A stretch of 64,000 nucleotides of DNA from an uncultured Lachnospiraceae bacterium (GTDB lineage: Bacteria; Bacillota; Clostridia; Lachnospirales; Lachnospiraceae), in contig CACZBW010000010.1 in assembly GCA_902779575.1 (NCBI GenBank), positions 41,271 to 105,270 on the forward strand. The letters are read 5' to 3'. The translations under genes were made by a program, and so were the position numbers. Under the pieces are notes generated by a model. It searched no databases and was not told where the DNA came from. It was given only the letters and a program-made list of their open reading frames with translations. Below, one piece after another: positions 8,395 to 17,615 of the stretch. Position 1 is the first letter of the stretch; each line of letters begins with the position of its first letter.

Positions 8395-8432
8395 GAAAAA
8401 AGGCCGCAGGCAACATTTCTCTGCTGCGGTCT
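8395..8432 (-). terminator. Rho-independent terminator after the fumarylacetoacetase-family gene
   Basis: On the minus strand GACCGCAG pairs with CTGCGGCC (one wobble) and is followed by TTTTTTCTTT. It begins 18 bases after the stop of the 8450-9346 gene. Confidence 0.8.
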
Positions 8433-8449
8433 TATTTCTCTTTGCTTTT

Positions 8450-9346
8450 TTAAATTACAGGGTTGCAAATCGAACCGATTTCACTGATCTCGCAGATTAC
8501 CTCGTCTCCGGCTTTCAGATAGCGGGGCGGATGGAATCCCATTCCCACTCCCGACGGAGTGCCGGTTGCGATGATATCCCCGCATTCCAGCTCAAAGCAG
8601 GCGGAAAGATCTTCGATCATCTCCGCGATGGAATGAATAAAATACTGCGTATTCGAATTCTGCCTGAGTTCCCCGTTCACGTAACTCTTCACATCCAGAC
8701 GGGGCGGCCAGGCGATCTCATCCGCGCTCACAATCCAGGGTCCCATAGCGGTATAGCCGTCCGGGCTTTTTCCCAGATACCACTGATTGTGCCTTGCCTG
8801 AAGGGTTCTCGAGGAAAAGTCGTTGAATATGGAATAGCCGAAAATATGCTCTGCAGCATTTTCCCGCGGAATATTCTTTCCGCCTTTCCCGATAATGACC
8901 GCAAGTTCGACCTCGTAGTCCAGGCAGCTGTCCGTCTCAAAGATTCCCCGGACCCTTTCCCCTGAGCCTGTAATCCGGTTTGCTCTCTTCGAGAAATAAA
9001 CCGCGGCGGGAGGTTCCACAAAACTCTTATCGAAGCTCTCCTTTGTCTCCCTGAGATGGTCCGCGTAGTTGACGCCGACGCAGATCACGTCATGGAGCGG
9101 TCTTTCGATGGGAGACAGAAGCTGCACCTGATCAAGAGGAATTCCTGTCCCGTCCGCATTCTCCCCCGCAGCTGTCCTGAGCGTCTTCTCCATATCCGGA
9201 TCATCCTGCAGGAGGAGCATGATGGAAATCATGTCCAGGCCCATCCATTCCGGGTTGAGCTGCCCAAGGGAAATGATCTTTTCATCCCGGGAAAGGATGC
9301 CGGTATAACTGCCGCCGTCCGCCGTCCGATATCTTACATATTTCAT
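8450..9346 (-). CDS. Fumarylacetoacetate hydrolase (FAH) family protein
   Basis: ATG 9346 with GAGG eight bases upstream gives 298 residues (MKYVRYRTADGGSYTGIL). The N-terminal ~80 residues form the small FAH N-domain. The catalytic domain shows ICVGVNYADHLRE, then DYEVELAVIIGKGG with the metal-binding acidic residues, and GTPSGVGMGFHPPRYLKAGD near the end. The family covers acylpyruvate hydrolases, oxaloacetate tautomerase/decarboxylases and 2-keto-4-pentenoate hydratase relatives, so the substrate is open. There is no aromatic degradation gene nearby. It is probably monocistronic, with a terminator just downstream. Confidence 0.9.
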   Translation of the reverse strand: MKYVRYRTADGGSYTGILSRDEKIISLGQLNPEWMGLDMISIMLLLQDDPDMEKTLRTAAGENADGTGIPLDQVQLLSPIERPLHDVICVGVNYADHLRETKESFDKSFVEPPAAVYFSKRANRITGSGERVRGIFETDSCLDYEVELAVIIGKGGKNIPRENAAEHIFGYSIFNDFSSRTLQARHNQWYLGKSPDGYTAMGPWIVSADEIAWPPRLDVKSYVNGELRQNSNTQYFIHSIAEMIEDLSACFELECGDIIATGTPSGVGMGFHPPRYLKAGDEVICEISEIGSICNPVI

Positions 9347-9509
9347 AGCTGAATCCTCTTTATGAACTTCCTCCGGAATCTCTGTCTTTTCTCTTTTTCC
9401 CGGACAAAACTGTGTACAGGTCCGGCCGGAACAGTCTATCGTCAATCATATAATGAAATGTTTTGCTCTCCGGAAGTATGATCGTTCGACCGGGCTTCCG
9501 GCAGCGCAA

Positions 9510-10487
9510 TCATTCCATATAGTTCTCCCACATCAGATCCGTCGCATGGCGGACCGCCCCGGTGACTTCCTCCACCAGCGCGGGATCCCAGTCCTTCTCG
9601 TCAGCGCGCAGGAAAGTTGTCTTATCCGTACTGTTGTCAAAAATCCCGACCGGAAGATCCCAGGTCTTCCCATGAGCGTTCACGGTCACGGTGTTCTTCT
9701 TTCTGGCCTGACTGCAGAGATATTCCATATCATCGCAGCCGTAATCCTGCATCATGACCGGAAGGGGCGTGCCGTGGAACAGATTGGAGGACGGATCGTC
9801 CGGGTTTGCCCTGGCGAAATTCTTGCGCCTGCTCTCCTCCGGCGTCACCTTGATATAAAGGCAGACCGCATGATCCAGAAGGTCCGGCGCCAGATTGCTG
9901 AAATAATACTGGTAGCCCGCCGTCCCGGTCAGAGGCATGCTGCTCCCGTCCGGTCCGCCTCTGGCGCACTCGATCACGATCGTCTTTCCTTCCAGATCGT
10001 CCGTATACTGTTTCTGCTTCATGTCAATCAGCTGCTGCGCTTCCGCGTCCAGAGCCTTCGCCAGCGTTTTCCGTACTTCTTCCTTCAGAAGCGCCATCCG
10101 GGGACGGATGCCGGCCGTCAGACCGGCTCTGTCGATCCGCTCAAAGAGATACTCCGCAGGGCTGTCCGCCTCCACCTTTGTCCGGTTCAGCAGATCATGG
10201 TAATCCTCCGACAGCAGGGCTGTCAGGGTTCCCCAGTCCCGGCCGTCAAAGAAGGGATTTTCATTGGTCGGATAAAAGATCCGCTCCTCAGAAAGGCGGC
10301 TGATCTCTTCATCGATTCTTCTCATAAAATTCACATAGGGAAAATCGTCCAGCTGAAGATTATCCCCGATATGAAACTCTTTCATCAGACGCTGCGGCTC
10401 GATATGCGCCAGAAAATTGCGGATCTCCGACTTGCCGCTCGCCGGGAGTGCTGTCAGAAGTACTACGTCAAAAGTATTTTTCATCAT
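9510..10487 (-). CDS. P-loop NTPase of unknown function
   Basis: I choose ATG 10487 with AGGAG eight bases upstream (325 residues). Near the N-terminus TALPASGKSEIRNFL is a Walker A-type loop of the kind in zeta-toxin, polynucleotide and small-molecule kinases, with Ala in place of the first Gly. Later segments include LQLDDFPYVNFMRRID, TIVIECARGGPDGS (a possible Walker B-like strand) and KVTPEESRRKNFARANPDD, which may be the lid with Arg residues. It has no signal or membrane segment. I do not recognise a named family; a cytosolic kinase is the best guess. Confidence 0.75.
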   Translation of the reverse strand: MMKNTFDVVLLTALPASGKSEIRNFLAHIEPQRLMKEFHIGDNLQLDDFPYVNFMRRIDEEISRLSEERIFYPTNENPFFDGRDWGTLTALLSEDYHDLLNRTKVEADSPAEYLFERIDRAGLTAGIRPRMALLKEEVRKTLAKALDAEAQQLIDMKQKQYTDDLEGKTIVIECARGGPDGSSMPLTGTAGYQYYFSNLAPDLLDHAVCLYIKVTPEESRRKNFARANPDDPSSNLFHGTPLPVMMQDYGCDDMEYLCSQARKKNTVTVNAHGKTWDLPVGIFDNSTDKTTFLRADEKDWDPALVEEVTGAVRHATDLMWENYME

Positions 10488-10676
10488 TCTACTGTCTCCT
10501 GTCAAAGGTCTGTTTTTTGTATTCCCTTAATGACCTGATTCACCTGCCGGAGTCATGGTCTGCCCGGCCTGACTTTTTCCTTCGCAGTCATGGCTTAACT
10601 CAGGCAGATTTTTCGCGGAAGAAGGAACGTCATCCGCCGGTACGGTTCCGGTTCGCGGCCTTCCGCGCGGCATGCC

Positions 10677-12374
10677 TCAGGCTGTGTGGGCTGTAACGAT
10701 AATATTTTCCACAGGCTCAAAACAGATCCGTTTATGCTTCATGATATATTCCGCCAGCAGGTCCACCATGGATATCGGAATCTCCCGGATCGTGGGCGCG
10801 TCCCTGAGCATATCGAAGCCTCCGCCGCCGGCTGCCCGGTAATTATTCACAGCAAGGGTAAACTCCATATCGTCCGTGACTGTGCAGCCCTGCTGTACCG
10901 TTCCATTCCCTGAACCGTTCTGTGCAGTCCCGAAGCCTGCAGATCCGCTGTCCTTCTGTTCTGCTGCTGCCGCGGTCTCAAGGCGGACAATCCTGCTGCC
11001 GACGGGCCTGGATACATCGATCGTATAACTGACGCCGTCCACCATATCGTAATTGAAATACATGGGAACCGGTTTCTCGAAGCGCTCGCTCACGACGATC
11101 CTGTCTCCGTTAAGCGCCCAGAATTCCGCACATTTTTCCAGGTAGGCCTTCAGAACCTTTCCGGAGACCAGCTTGACGGCCAGGGTATTCGGGAAAGAAT
11201 AGGTGGAGACGAGATCCCTCATAGTAATCTCTTTCCCAAAGCCGCAGGCGCCCTTGAAAAGAGCGCTTCCCGCCAGCTGCGCCCCGGAGATCTCCATCTG
11301 AACCCGGTTCAGGAAAGTGATCAGCTGGGACTTGTGCAGGCGTCCGTCAAATTCATCGATCACGCGCAGATCCGTCTCCGACCTCCCCAGAGGCTGGTCC
11401 AGCCAGTTCTGACAGTCTTTCTCTTCCCCCTCCGCGGCCAGCAGAAGTTCCTGGTCCGGCTCCGCGTCCGCGGGCAGAATCCGCGCGCAGATCATTCCTG
11501 TCTCCGCGTCGATCTCGATGCAGGAAAGCTCCACGCCGTTATCGCGGGTCTGTGTATAGATAATCCCGGAAGCCTTATCAACCGGTCCTGCAGAGTCCTT
11601 CCCCTGCATTCCCTCCGGACAGATTTCCGCGCTGCCGGCATCTATGCCTCCCTCTCCTCTCCGGAAAACTCCGCAGTATTTCCGGTGCTGGTGGCCCGTG
11701 ATCAGAATATCGATCTCAGGAATCGAAGTCAGCATGCGGAAGCCTTCATTTTCATCGGTCTCCGAGAGAATCTCACCCGTGACCGGATCTTTCTCAAAGC
11801 CGCCGTGGTAAACGCAGATCAGATAGTCCGGATCTTCCGTCTCCCGGATCTTCTCTGCCGTCTCGCGGGCGCTTTCAAAGGCATCCCTTAATACGAAACC
11901 CTCCAGCTTGTCCTCCGGCTCCCAGTTTCTCACATACTGGGTGCAGACCGCGAAAAAAGCAAGTTTTTTTCCACAGATCCTGCGCACGGCATAAGAACCC
12001 AGCGGATCTCCCTTATAAGAAATATTCACACACAGACACCGGGCGCCGCTATTTTCCAGATGCTTAAAAAGAGCCTCCGGGCCGTAGTCAAAATCGTGAT
12101 TGCCCAGATTGACAAAATCATAGCGCATCATCGCCATGGCGGCTGTCATGGGACTTACCAGCGGCGGACGCTTGGCATAGTGATAAAAAGAAAGAGGCGA
12201 CCCTTCCAGGGTGTCGCCATTGTCGATGAGGATCGTATCCGGTCCCCGCAGGGAACGGATCAGGCCGGAAAGCTTCGCAAGGCCCCAGTTCCGGCCCCGG
12301 CCCTTCGCGTACTCATAGGGAAACAGTACGCCGTGGACATCGCTGCTTGTAAGTATCCTGATCCGTTTTCCCAT
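10677..12374 (-). CDS. Metallophosphatase / 5'-nucleotidase, UshA-YfkN-like, without signal peptide
   Basis: ATG 12374 with GAGG eight bases upstream gives 565 residues. The N-terminal calcineurin-like domain has all metal ligands: TSSDVHG (about 8-14), DNGDTLEGSP, NLGNHDFDYG, VYHGGFEKD and ITGHQHR. The C-terminal 5'-nucleotidase domain is seen in LVSTYSFPNTLAVKLVSG and NNYRAAGGGGFDML. The family hydrolyses nucleotides, 2',3'-cyclic nucleotides or UDP-sugars, usually outside the cell. This protein begins MGKRIRILTSSDVHG with no leader, so it should act in the cytosol. It lies 100 bases after the last phnE gene, suggesting it processes the imported compound. Confidence 0.88.
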   Translation of the reverse strand: MGKRIRILTSSDVHGVLFPYEYAKGRGRNWGLAKLSGLIRSLRGPDTILIDNGDTLEGSPLSFYHYAKRPPLVSPMTAAMAMMRYDFVNLGNHDFDYGPEALFKHLENSGARCLCVNISYKGDPLGSYAVRRICGKKLAFFAVCTQYVRNWEPEDKLEGFVLRDAFESARETAEKIRETEDPDYLICVYHGGFEKDPVTGEILSETDENEGFRMLTSIPEIDILITGHQHRKYCGVFRRGEGGIDAGSAEICPEGMQGKDSAGPVDKASGIIYTQTRDNGVELSCIEIDAETGMICARILPADAEPDQELLLAAEGEEKDCQNWLDQPLGRSETDLRVIDEFDGRLHKSQLITFLNRVQMEISGAQLAGSALFKGACGFGKEITMRDLVSTYSFPNTLAVKLVSGKVLKAYLEKCAEFWALNGDRIVVSERFEKPVPMYFNYDMVDGVSYTIDVSRPVGSRIVRLETAAAAEQKDSGSAGFGTAQNGSGNGTVQQGCTVTDDMEFTLAVNNYRAAGGGGFDMLRDAPTIREIPISMVDLLAEYIMKHKRICFEPVENIIVTAHTA

Positions 12375-12474
12375 TCTTCTTTCCTCTTTTTGTTTTTCTT
12401 CAGCTCTTCCGCTCTGCGCAGAACGTGTACGCAGAAAGTATCCGGAAACAGCCGGTTTATTGATTCTGTTCCAT

Positions 12475-13293
12475 TTACCTCTTGCCGGTTGCGAGCCTGG
12501 TGCGGATCTTAGTGGACATCCACTCGATGAGGACAACCAGGATGATCAGAGCGACCAGGAAGGCGCCGACGTTGATCCAGCGGCTGTAGGTGATGGACTG
12601 GACAAGCGGGGAACCGATGCCGCCCGCGCCTACGATACCGAGGGTCGTGGCGTCCTTCAGGTTGATGTCAAAGCGGTAGATCGCGGTTGACACAAAGCTT
12701 GCGGACAGCTGCGGGAGGATACCGCAGCGGATCTTCTGGAAGGTATTGCAGCCGGAAGCGTCCATCGACTCAAGGATGCCTGTATTCAGGTCCTCAATGG
12801 CTGTGATATACATCTTCGAAATCATGCCGATGGAACAGACCGACTGCGTCACAACGCCGCAGAAGGCTCCAGGGCCTGTCACGCGGATCCAGACCAGCGC
12901 CCATACCAGAGACGGAATTGTGCGGATCAGAAGGATCAGCGCGCGGAAAATCATGGCGACCGGACGCGGTACAATGTTCGTACTGGCCAGGAAAGAAACC
13001 GGTATGGCCAGAATCGCGCCGAAAATGGTGCCGAGGATCGCGATGGCGATGGTCTGCAGAAGCAGATAGGGGATTCCGTCCGTGGTCAGGTTAAACAGCA
13101 GCTTCAGGTTCGGATGCAGAATACCGTTCACGATACCGGAAGCTACCACGGAGCCCTGCTTTGCCACTCCGTTAAAGGTGATCGAACTCCCGCTCCAGAC
13201 TACCAGAAGCAGGACGACTGCAAATACGAGCACTCTCTTCCAGAGATTCTTCGGCTCGCTCTGCAGCTTTTCAAGTACATTTTCTCTGCTCAT
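12475..13293 (-). CDS. phnE: PhnE-type ABC transporter permease, second subunit
   Basis: The protein is 272 residues with about six membrane helices, one right after the N-terminal charged tail (VLVFAVVLLLVVWSGSSI). The permease signature lies in ESMDASGCNTFQKIRCGILP (EAA loop), and GIVGAGGIGSPLVQSI is typical of PhnE proteins. It is the membrane channel half of a phosphonate/phosphate-ester-type importer. Ten bases separate it from the other phnE. The pair shows two different permeases forming a heterodimer. Confidence 0.9.
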   Translation of the reverse strand: MSRENVLEKLQSEPKNLWKRVLVFAVVLLLVVWSGSSITFNGVAKQGSVVASGIVNGILHPNLKLLFNLTTDGIPYLLLQTIAIAILGTIFGAILAIPVSFLASTNIVPRPVAMIFRALILLIRTIPSLVWALVWIRVTGPGAFCGVVTQSVCSIGMISKMYITAIEDLNTGILESMDASGCNTFQKIRCGILPQLSASFVSTAIYRFDINLKDATTLGIVGAGGIGSPLVQSITYSRWINVGAFLVALIILVVLIEWMSTKIRTRLATGKR

Positions 13294-13303
13294 ACCGTCC
13301 TCC

Positions 13304-14152
13304 TTAAGTCAGCTTCGAGCGGATGTAATCGCTCAGAAGGTCAATGATCCAGACGACAATAAACAGAGTGATGAGGACGCAGCCCAGATCATCGTAGGCG
13401 CGCAGTCCGGTCCGCTCGCGGATCAGGACGCCAAGTCCGCCGGCCCCGACGTAGCCGAGGATGGAGGAGGCCCTCACATTCAGTTCAAAACAGTACAGGC
13501 AGTCATCCAGGTAGGTCGGAAGGATCTGGGGCATGCAGGCAGCCCAGAAAGCCTGGAAGGTATTGGCCCCGAAACTTGTCATGGCTTCGAAGGGTCCCAT
13601 ATCGATCGTCTCAATGCTCTCATAGAGCATCTTTGCGACGATTCCGACCGTGAATATAACGATGGCGACCGAACCTGCGAAAGCGCCCAGACTGAAAATC
13701 AGCGCAAGTACCGACGCGTAGATCAGAGTCGGAACAGAGCGCATGACCGCCAGAATGAAACGGATCACGAGCAGGGACGGTTTGTTTCTGTTAATGTTGG
13801 ATGAGGCAAAGATGGCAAGCGGAAGGCCGATCGCGCATCCTGCCACGGTACCGATGATCGACATCTTGATGGTCTCGATCAGCGGCGAAATCACCTTCGG
13901 GAAGTAGCTCCAGTCCGGGTGAAAAATCTTGCCGAGGATTACCGTAAGCTGATTGCCGCGCTCTATCAGGATCGAAAAGCTGAATCCGGTCGCTCTCATG
14001 GAGATAATGATGACAGCCGCAAGGCAGATCAGGATCAGCGGCATCCGGCTTCTGGGCCTGTCGATGCTGTGCCCGTTTTCAAGAACGATGTGCTCGGGCC
14101 TGAAGATACGGTCAAACAGCGGCAGCTTCTGCGTCGTATCTGCTGTGCTCAT
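13304..14152 (-). CDS. phnE: PhnE-type ABC transporter permease, first subunit
   Basis: The protein is 282 residues with about six membrane helices. The N-terminus is a longer cytosolic stretch (residues 1-35) before MPLILICLAAVIIISMRATG. The EAA loop is FEAMTSFGANTFQAFWAACM, and ILGYVGAGGLGVLIRERTG matches PhnE. The start overlaps the phnC stop by four bases (ATGA), which indicates translational coupling. Confidence 0.9.
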   Translation of the reverse strand: MSTADTTQKLPLFDRIFRPEHIVLENGHSIDRPRSRMPLILICLAAVIIISMRATGFSFSILIERGNQLTVILGKIFHPDWSYFPKVISPLIETIKMSIIGTVAGCAIGLPLAIFASSNINRNKPSLLVIRFILAVMRSVPTLIYASVLALIFSLGAFAGSVAIVIFTVGIVAKMLYESIETIDMGPFEAMTSFGANTFQAFWAACMPQILPTYLDDCLYCFELNVRASSILGYVGAGGLGVLIRERTGLRAYDDLGCVLITLFIVVWIIDLLSDYIRSKLT

Positions 14153-14967
14153 GCCCTCTTCTCCTTTTTCCCTGCACGTTCTGCGTCATCCGCTTTTCTG
14201 GTTTTTGTATCATTTTCCGTAGTCGGAACGGTCTGACCGTTATAGACCTGGTTCAGCACATCCTGGGTTACCTGGCTGCTCGGTCCGTCATAGACGATCT
14301 CTCCCGCCCGCACGCCGATCACGCGTGTGGCATACTTCAGCGCCAGGTCGACATGATGGATGTTCAGGAGGATCGTAATATTCATATCCTCGTTGATGCG
14401 TCTGAAGTCGCTCATAACCACGTCCGCCATAATCGGGTCCAGGGACGCGACCGGCTCGTCCGCCAGGATGATGGACGGGCTCTGGTCCAGGGTCCGGGCC
14501 AGGGCGACACGCTGCATCTGCCCGCCGGACAGCTCGTCGCAGCGGTTGTAGGCTTTCTCCAGAATGTTGACCTTGTCAAGCGCTTCCAGCGCTTTCATCT
14601 TCTGCTCTTTGGAATAGATTCCGAACAGAACCTTGTACCAGGGCATATCCGGTACATTGGAAGTCAGGACGTTATTGATAACGGAGGATCTGGAAATCAG
14701 GTTGAAGGACTGGAAGATCATGCCGATCTTGCGCCGGAAGCGGCGCAGTTCTTTTCCCTTGAGGGTCATGACGTCGGTTCCGTCCACGATCAGGTGTCCT
14801 TCCGTGATGTCAATCATGCGGTTAATGGTGCGGATCAGCGTGGACTTTCCGGCTCCGGAAAGGCCTATGATCGCCACAAACTCTCCCTGGTCAATGGTCA
14901 GGTTCACATGCTGAAGGCCTTTTGTCCCATTCGGGTAAGTTTTCGATACATCTTTGAATTCAATCAT
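14149..14967 (-). CDS. phnC: PhnC-type ABC transporter ATP-binding protein
   Basis: The protein is 272 residues: one ABC cassette of about 250 residues plus a Lys/Glu-rich tail. Walker A is GLSGAGKST (about 35-43), the signature is LSGGQMQRVALAR, and Walker B is IILADEPVASLD. The helical segment FGIYSKEQKMKALEALDKV between them is typical of PhnC proteins. It energises the PhnE pair. It overlaps phnE by four bases and follows phnD after a spacer with a strong hairpin. Confidence 0.93.
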   Translation of the reverse strand: MIEFKDVSKTYPNGTKGLQHVNLTIDQGEFVAIIGLSGAGKSTLIRTINRMIDITEGHLIVDGTDVMTLKGKELRRFRRKIGMIFQSFNLISRSSVINNVLTSNVPDMPWYKVLFGIYSKEQKMKALEALDKVNILEKAYNRCDELSGGQMQRVALARTLDQSPSIILADEPVASLDPIMADVVMSDFRRINEDMNITILLNIHHVDLALKYATRVIGVRAGEIVYDGPSSQVTQDVLNQVYNGQTVPTTENDTKTRKADDAERAGKKEKRA

Positions 14968-14990
14968 AATGACTGTTCCCCTGCATATAA

Positions 14991-15029
14991 GAAGCCGGAC
15001 GAAATTCCGTATGGAATTCGTCCGGCTTC
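14991..15029 (-). other. Intercistronic stem-loop between phnD and phnC
   Basis: A near-perfect 18-bp inverted repeat (GAAGCCGGACGAA pairing with TTCGTCCGGCTTC plus inner TTCC/GGAA) sits 24 bases upstream of phnC. On the minus strand only a weak T-rich stretch follows. Such hairpins after binding-protein genes commonly protect the 5' message or act as leaky terminators, which would raise PhnD over PhnCE. Confidence 0.75.
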
Positions 15030-15210
15030 CATGATTGTTCTCTGCGAAATTCTCCGGGGACGCACCGGCTCTGAACGCACCGCGCGCTCAGAGATATTTC
15101 GGGAAATGCTGATTCCGGGCTTCTGATCAATATAAGCCAGGCTCATCAGCATCTCCTTTATCTCCGGAACACAGATCTGCCGGCGCCGCCTCAGACTGCT
15201 GATTCAGGAA

Positions 15211-16296
15211 TCAGTTCTCAACGACGGTAAGAGCCGCGCGCGCTACGTCATAATCCGCATCCACAGCTGTCGCATATCCGGTATGGGAATAGATTCCGAA
15301 GATTGCCTTGCCTTCTTCGGTTCCGGCGATCTCGATGATGGCATCCTGGAAATCCTTGATGAACTCGCTGTTGTAAACATCCGGGTCCGCCATGGTGATT
15401 GCTACGGTATCGTTATAGATCTTGTCGGTAACGCCGATAACGTTCAGCTCGTTCCAGATCACGTCCTCGCGTCCGAGACCCTGCTTGCCGGTGGAATCGG
15501 TCTCATCTGCCGGGATGCTCCAGGACTCTTCATAATCGTTGCGGCCGTCCGCATAGCATACGATCACGTCGACTGCCTCGGAAGCTGCCTGGTTGAAAGC
15601 GGAAGCATAGCCGTCAAGGGTGGTGACGTTGGACAGGTCGGTGATCATCTTGCCGTCATACTTGTCCATCAGCCACAGAGTCGGATAAATGTATCCGGCG
15701 GAGCTGGAGACGTTCATGACTGCCCACTGAGCTGCATCCAGGTCTTCCCAGGTAAGTTCTTCGCCCGCGTTCACCTTCGCGGCAAGCTCCTTGCCGTATT
15801 CAGACGGGGTAGCATAGATCAGGGCGCGGTAGAATGTGACCTGCGGGCCATCCTTCTTGGTTGCGTTTGCTTCGCCGTTCCAGTCAGCCGGTGTCTCGCT
15901 GTCGTTGGAAAGGCCGTTTCTGGTTGCGGTAAGAACAACGTCTGTCTCATCAGAATACAGGGCATAGGTTCCGCCCGGGAGCCATGCGACGTCGATCGCG
16001 CCTGCTGCCAGTGCTTCGCCTGCTGCTTCATAGGAATCGGAAACGGTAATCTCGACATTGCCGATCGTATAACCCCTGTCAGCCATCGCCGCGATCAGCA
16101 GTTCCGGAAGGTCGCTGGTTCCGGAAATGATCTCTTCCGGATCTCTGGACGGAACAAACTGAAGAGCAAGGGTATCGATCTCTTTGGATCCGCTCTCAGC
16201 CGGAGCCGGTCTGTCATCCGCGAACGCGGTTGCGGTAAGGCTTCCAGCCATCAGAGCTGCAGCTACCATCAGAGCACTGAACTTTTTGAATTTCAT
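15211..16296 (-). CDS. phnD: PhnD-type phosphate/phosphonate/phosphite ABC substrate-binding protein
   Basis: The protein is 361 residues. Residues 1-26 are a signal peptide (MKFKKFSALMVAAALMAGSL, cleavage likely after TAFA). Features of the family are YEAAGEALAAGAIDVAWLPG and MNVSSSAGYIYPTLWLMD, the latter with the Ser cluster that binds the phosphonate group. The usual lipobox Cys is replaced by Ser (LMAGS), so lipid anchoring is not evident. No C-P lyase, PhnX or phosphite dehydrogenase is in the window, so the ligand is uncertain; a nucleotide or other phosphate ester is possible given the downstream nucleotidase. Confidence 0.9.
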   Translation of the reverse strand: MKFKKFSALMVAAALMAGSLTATAFADDRPAPAESGSKEIDTLALQFVPSRDPEEIISGTSDLPELLIAAMADRGYTIGNVEITVSDSYEAAGEALAAGAIDVAWLPGGTYALYSDETDVVLTATRNGLSNDSETPADWNGEANATKKDGPQVTFYRALIYATPSEYGKELAAKVNAGEELTWEDLDAAQWAVMNVSSSAGYIYPTLWLMDKYDGKMITDLSNVTTLDGYASAFNQAASEAVDVIVCYADGRNDYEESWSIPADETDSTGKQGLGREDVIWNELNVIGVTDKIYNDTVAITMADPDVYNSEFIKDFQDAIIEIAGTEEGKAIFGIYSHTGYATAVDADYDVARAALTVVEN

Positions 16297-16568
16297 GTTG
16301 ACCCTCCTGTGGATTTTGGATGATATGGCCGGGGCTTTTCTTCAGGCTCCCGGACACAAGACAGCCCTCTCAGGGCAGTTAAGAAATAGACAATTAAACG
16401 ATAGCACCCTGTTATTCCAGTGTCAAGGAAAAGCATTGAGAGTTTTCGTCACGAACCGCGGCTCTGCATATGGCAAACCGCACGCGAATTCCACCCGGAA
16501 GCTCCGCTGTCTTATGGGGGCAGCAAAATTCTATCAGTCATGATGCATAATTAATCATGCCAAAGTGC

Positions 16569-16597
16569 TTGCAAAAAAGTCATTTTCACTATACTAT
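16569..16597 (+). promoter_or_regulatory. Sigma-A-type promoter of deoD
   Basis: TTGCAA at 16569-16574 and TACTAT at 16592-16597 are separated by 17 bases. This lies about 40 bases before the deoD start, in the 340-bp divergent spacer between phnD and deoD. The rest of that spacer shows no clear riboswitch; the phnD promoter was not located with confidence. Confidence 0.6.
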
Positions 16598-16636
16598 GAA
16601 CTTAATAAATCTATTTTCCCAAAAGAGGAGGTAATT

Positions 16637-17347
16637 ATGTCTACACCACATAACAACGCTGAAAAAGGTGATATCGCAAAAACCGTACTTCTCCCCGGCG
16701 ATCCTCTGAGAGCAAAATTCATCGCCGAGAATTTCCTTGAGAATCCGGTCCAGTTTAATTCGGTCCGCAACATCCTCGGCTTCACCGGCGGCTATCAGGG
16801 CGTCAAAGTTTCGGTCATGGCCACCGGTATGGGAATTCCCTCCATCGGCATCTATTCCTATGAGCTGATCCATTTCTATGATGTAAAGAACCTGATCAGG
16901 ATCGGTTCCTGCGGCGCGCTTCAGCCGGAGCTGAAACTCGGCGACATCGTGATGGCCCAGGGCGCGTGCACGGACAGCAATTACGCAAGTCAGTACAATC
17001 TTCCCGGCACCTACAGCGCCATCGCGGACTTTGATCTCCTGATCAAGGCAAAGGAAGCCGCCGACCGGCACGGCTATCGTTACGCGGTCGGCAACGTCTC
17101 CTGCACCGACGTCTTCTACCGCGAGGATAACCCGGACAAAGCCTGGGCAAAGATGGGCGTCCTGGCCAGCGAGATGGAAAGCTACGCGCTCTACTGCAAC
17201 GCGGCGGCAGGCAAGGCAAGAGCCCTGAGCATGTTCACCGTCTCCGATTCCCTGGTAACCGGCGAGGCCATGTCGGCTTATGACCGCCAGACTTCCTTCA
17301 CCAATATGATGACGGTCGCTCTGGAGACCGCTGTGGCCGCGGAATAA
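16637..17347 (+). CDS. deoD: Purine nucleoside phosphorylase, DeoD type
   Basis: ATG 16637 is preceded by AGGAGG at five to six bases, giving 236 residues, the normal length. Motifs are VLLPGDPLRAKFIAENFL (phosphate site), IRIGSCGALQ, GVLASEMESYALY (nucleoside-binding Glu/Met) and TVSDSLVTGE with the catalytic Asp. It converts purine (deoxy)nucleosides plus phosphate to base and (deoxy)ribose-1-phosphate. It converges on the nucleoside transporter operon, with which it shares a terminator, and it fits as the catabolic partner of that transporter. Confidence 0.96.
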   Translation: MSTPHNNAEKGDIAKTVLLPGDPLRAKFIAENFLENPVQFNSVRNILGFTGGYQGVKVSVMATGMGIPSIGIYSYELIHFYDVKNLIRIGSCGALQPELKLGDIVMAQGACTDSNYASQYNLPGTYSAIADFDLLIKAKEAADRHGYRYAVGNVSCTDVFYREDNPDKAWAKMGVLASEMESYALYCNAAAGKARALSMFTVSDSLVTGEAMSAYDRQTSFTNMMTVALETAVAAE

Positions 17348-17388
17348 AATCCGCAGGTAAGTAATTGGATGATTGCGGTGTCAAAAGT

Positions 17389-17432
17389 ATGGCCTGCAAA
17401 AATCGTATAAACAATTTTCTCCGGCCTGACTT
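17389..17432 (+). repeat. Dispersed 44-bp repeat, copy 1
   Basis: This segment is 41/44 identical to 35279-35322. It starts ATGGCCTGCAAAAATCG and ends CTCCGGCCTGACTT. Its centre AAAATCGT-ATAA-ACAATTTT is a nearly perfect hairpin. It lies 41 bases after deoD. Confidence 0.8.
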
Positions 17433-17470
17433 TCGTTGCCATAACTATTTTAGATTCAGATCATACTTAG

Positions 17471-17510
17471 AAAAAGACGGGATTCCCGGATATGGGAACC
17501 CCGTCTTTTT
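17471..17510. terminator. Bidirectional terminator between deoD and the nucleoside transporter operon
   Basis: AAAAAGACGGG and CCCGTCTTTTT flank a second inverted arm (TTCCC/GGGAA). Both strands have a stem ending in a U-run, so it can end transcription from deoD (+) and from the transporter operon (-). Confidence 0.93.
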
Positions 17511-17615
17511 ATGCATTACTGCCTGCTGCAGAATTTTTTCCTGCCATAAGCAGATATTAATAATCTGCAGATAATGCCCTGCTTTGCTGCATAGAGCCTG
17601 TTCATACCGTGAACT

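Noticed and set aside
16297-16636. Purine riboswitch upstream of deoD or phnD
   Set aside because: No conserved purine-aptamer loops were seen; only a promoter for deoD could be supported.
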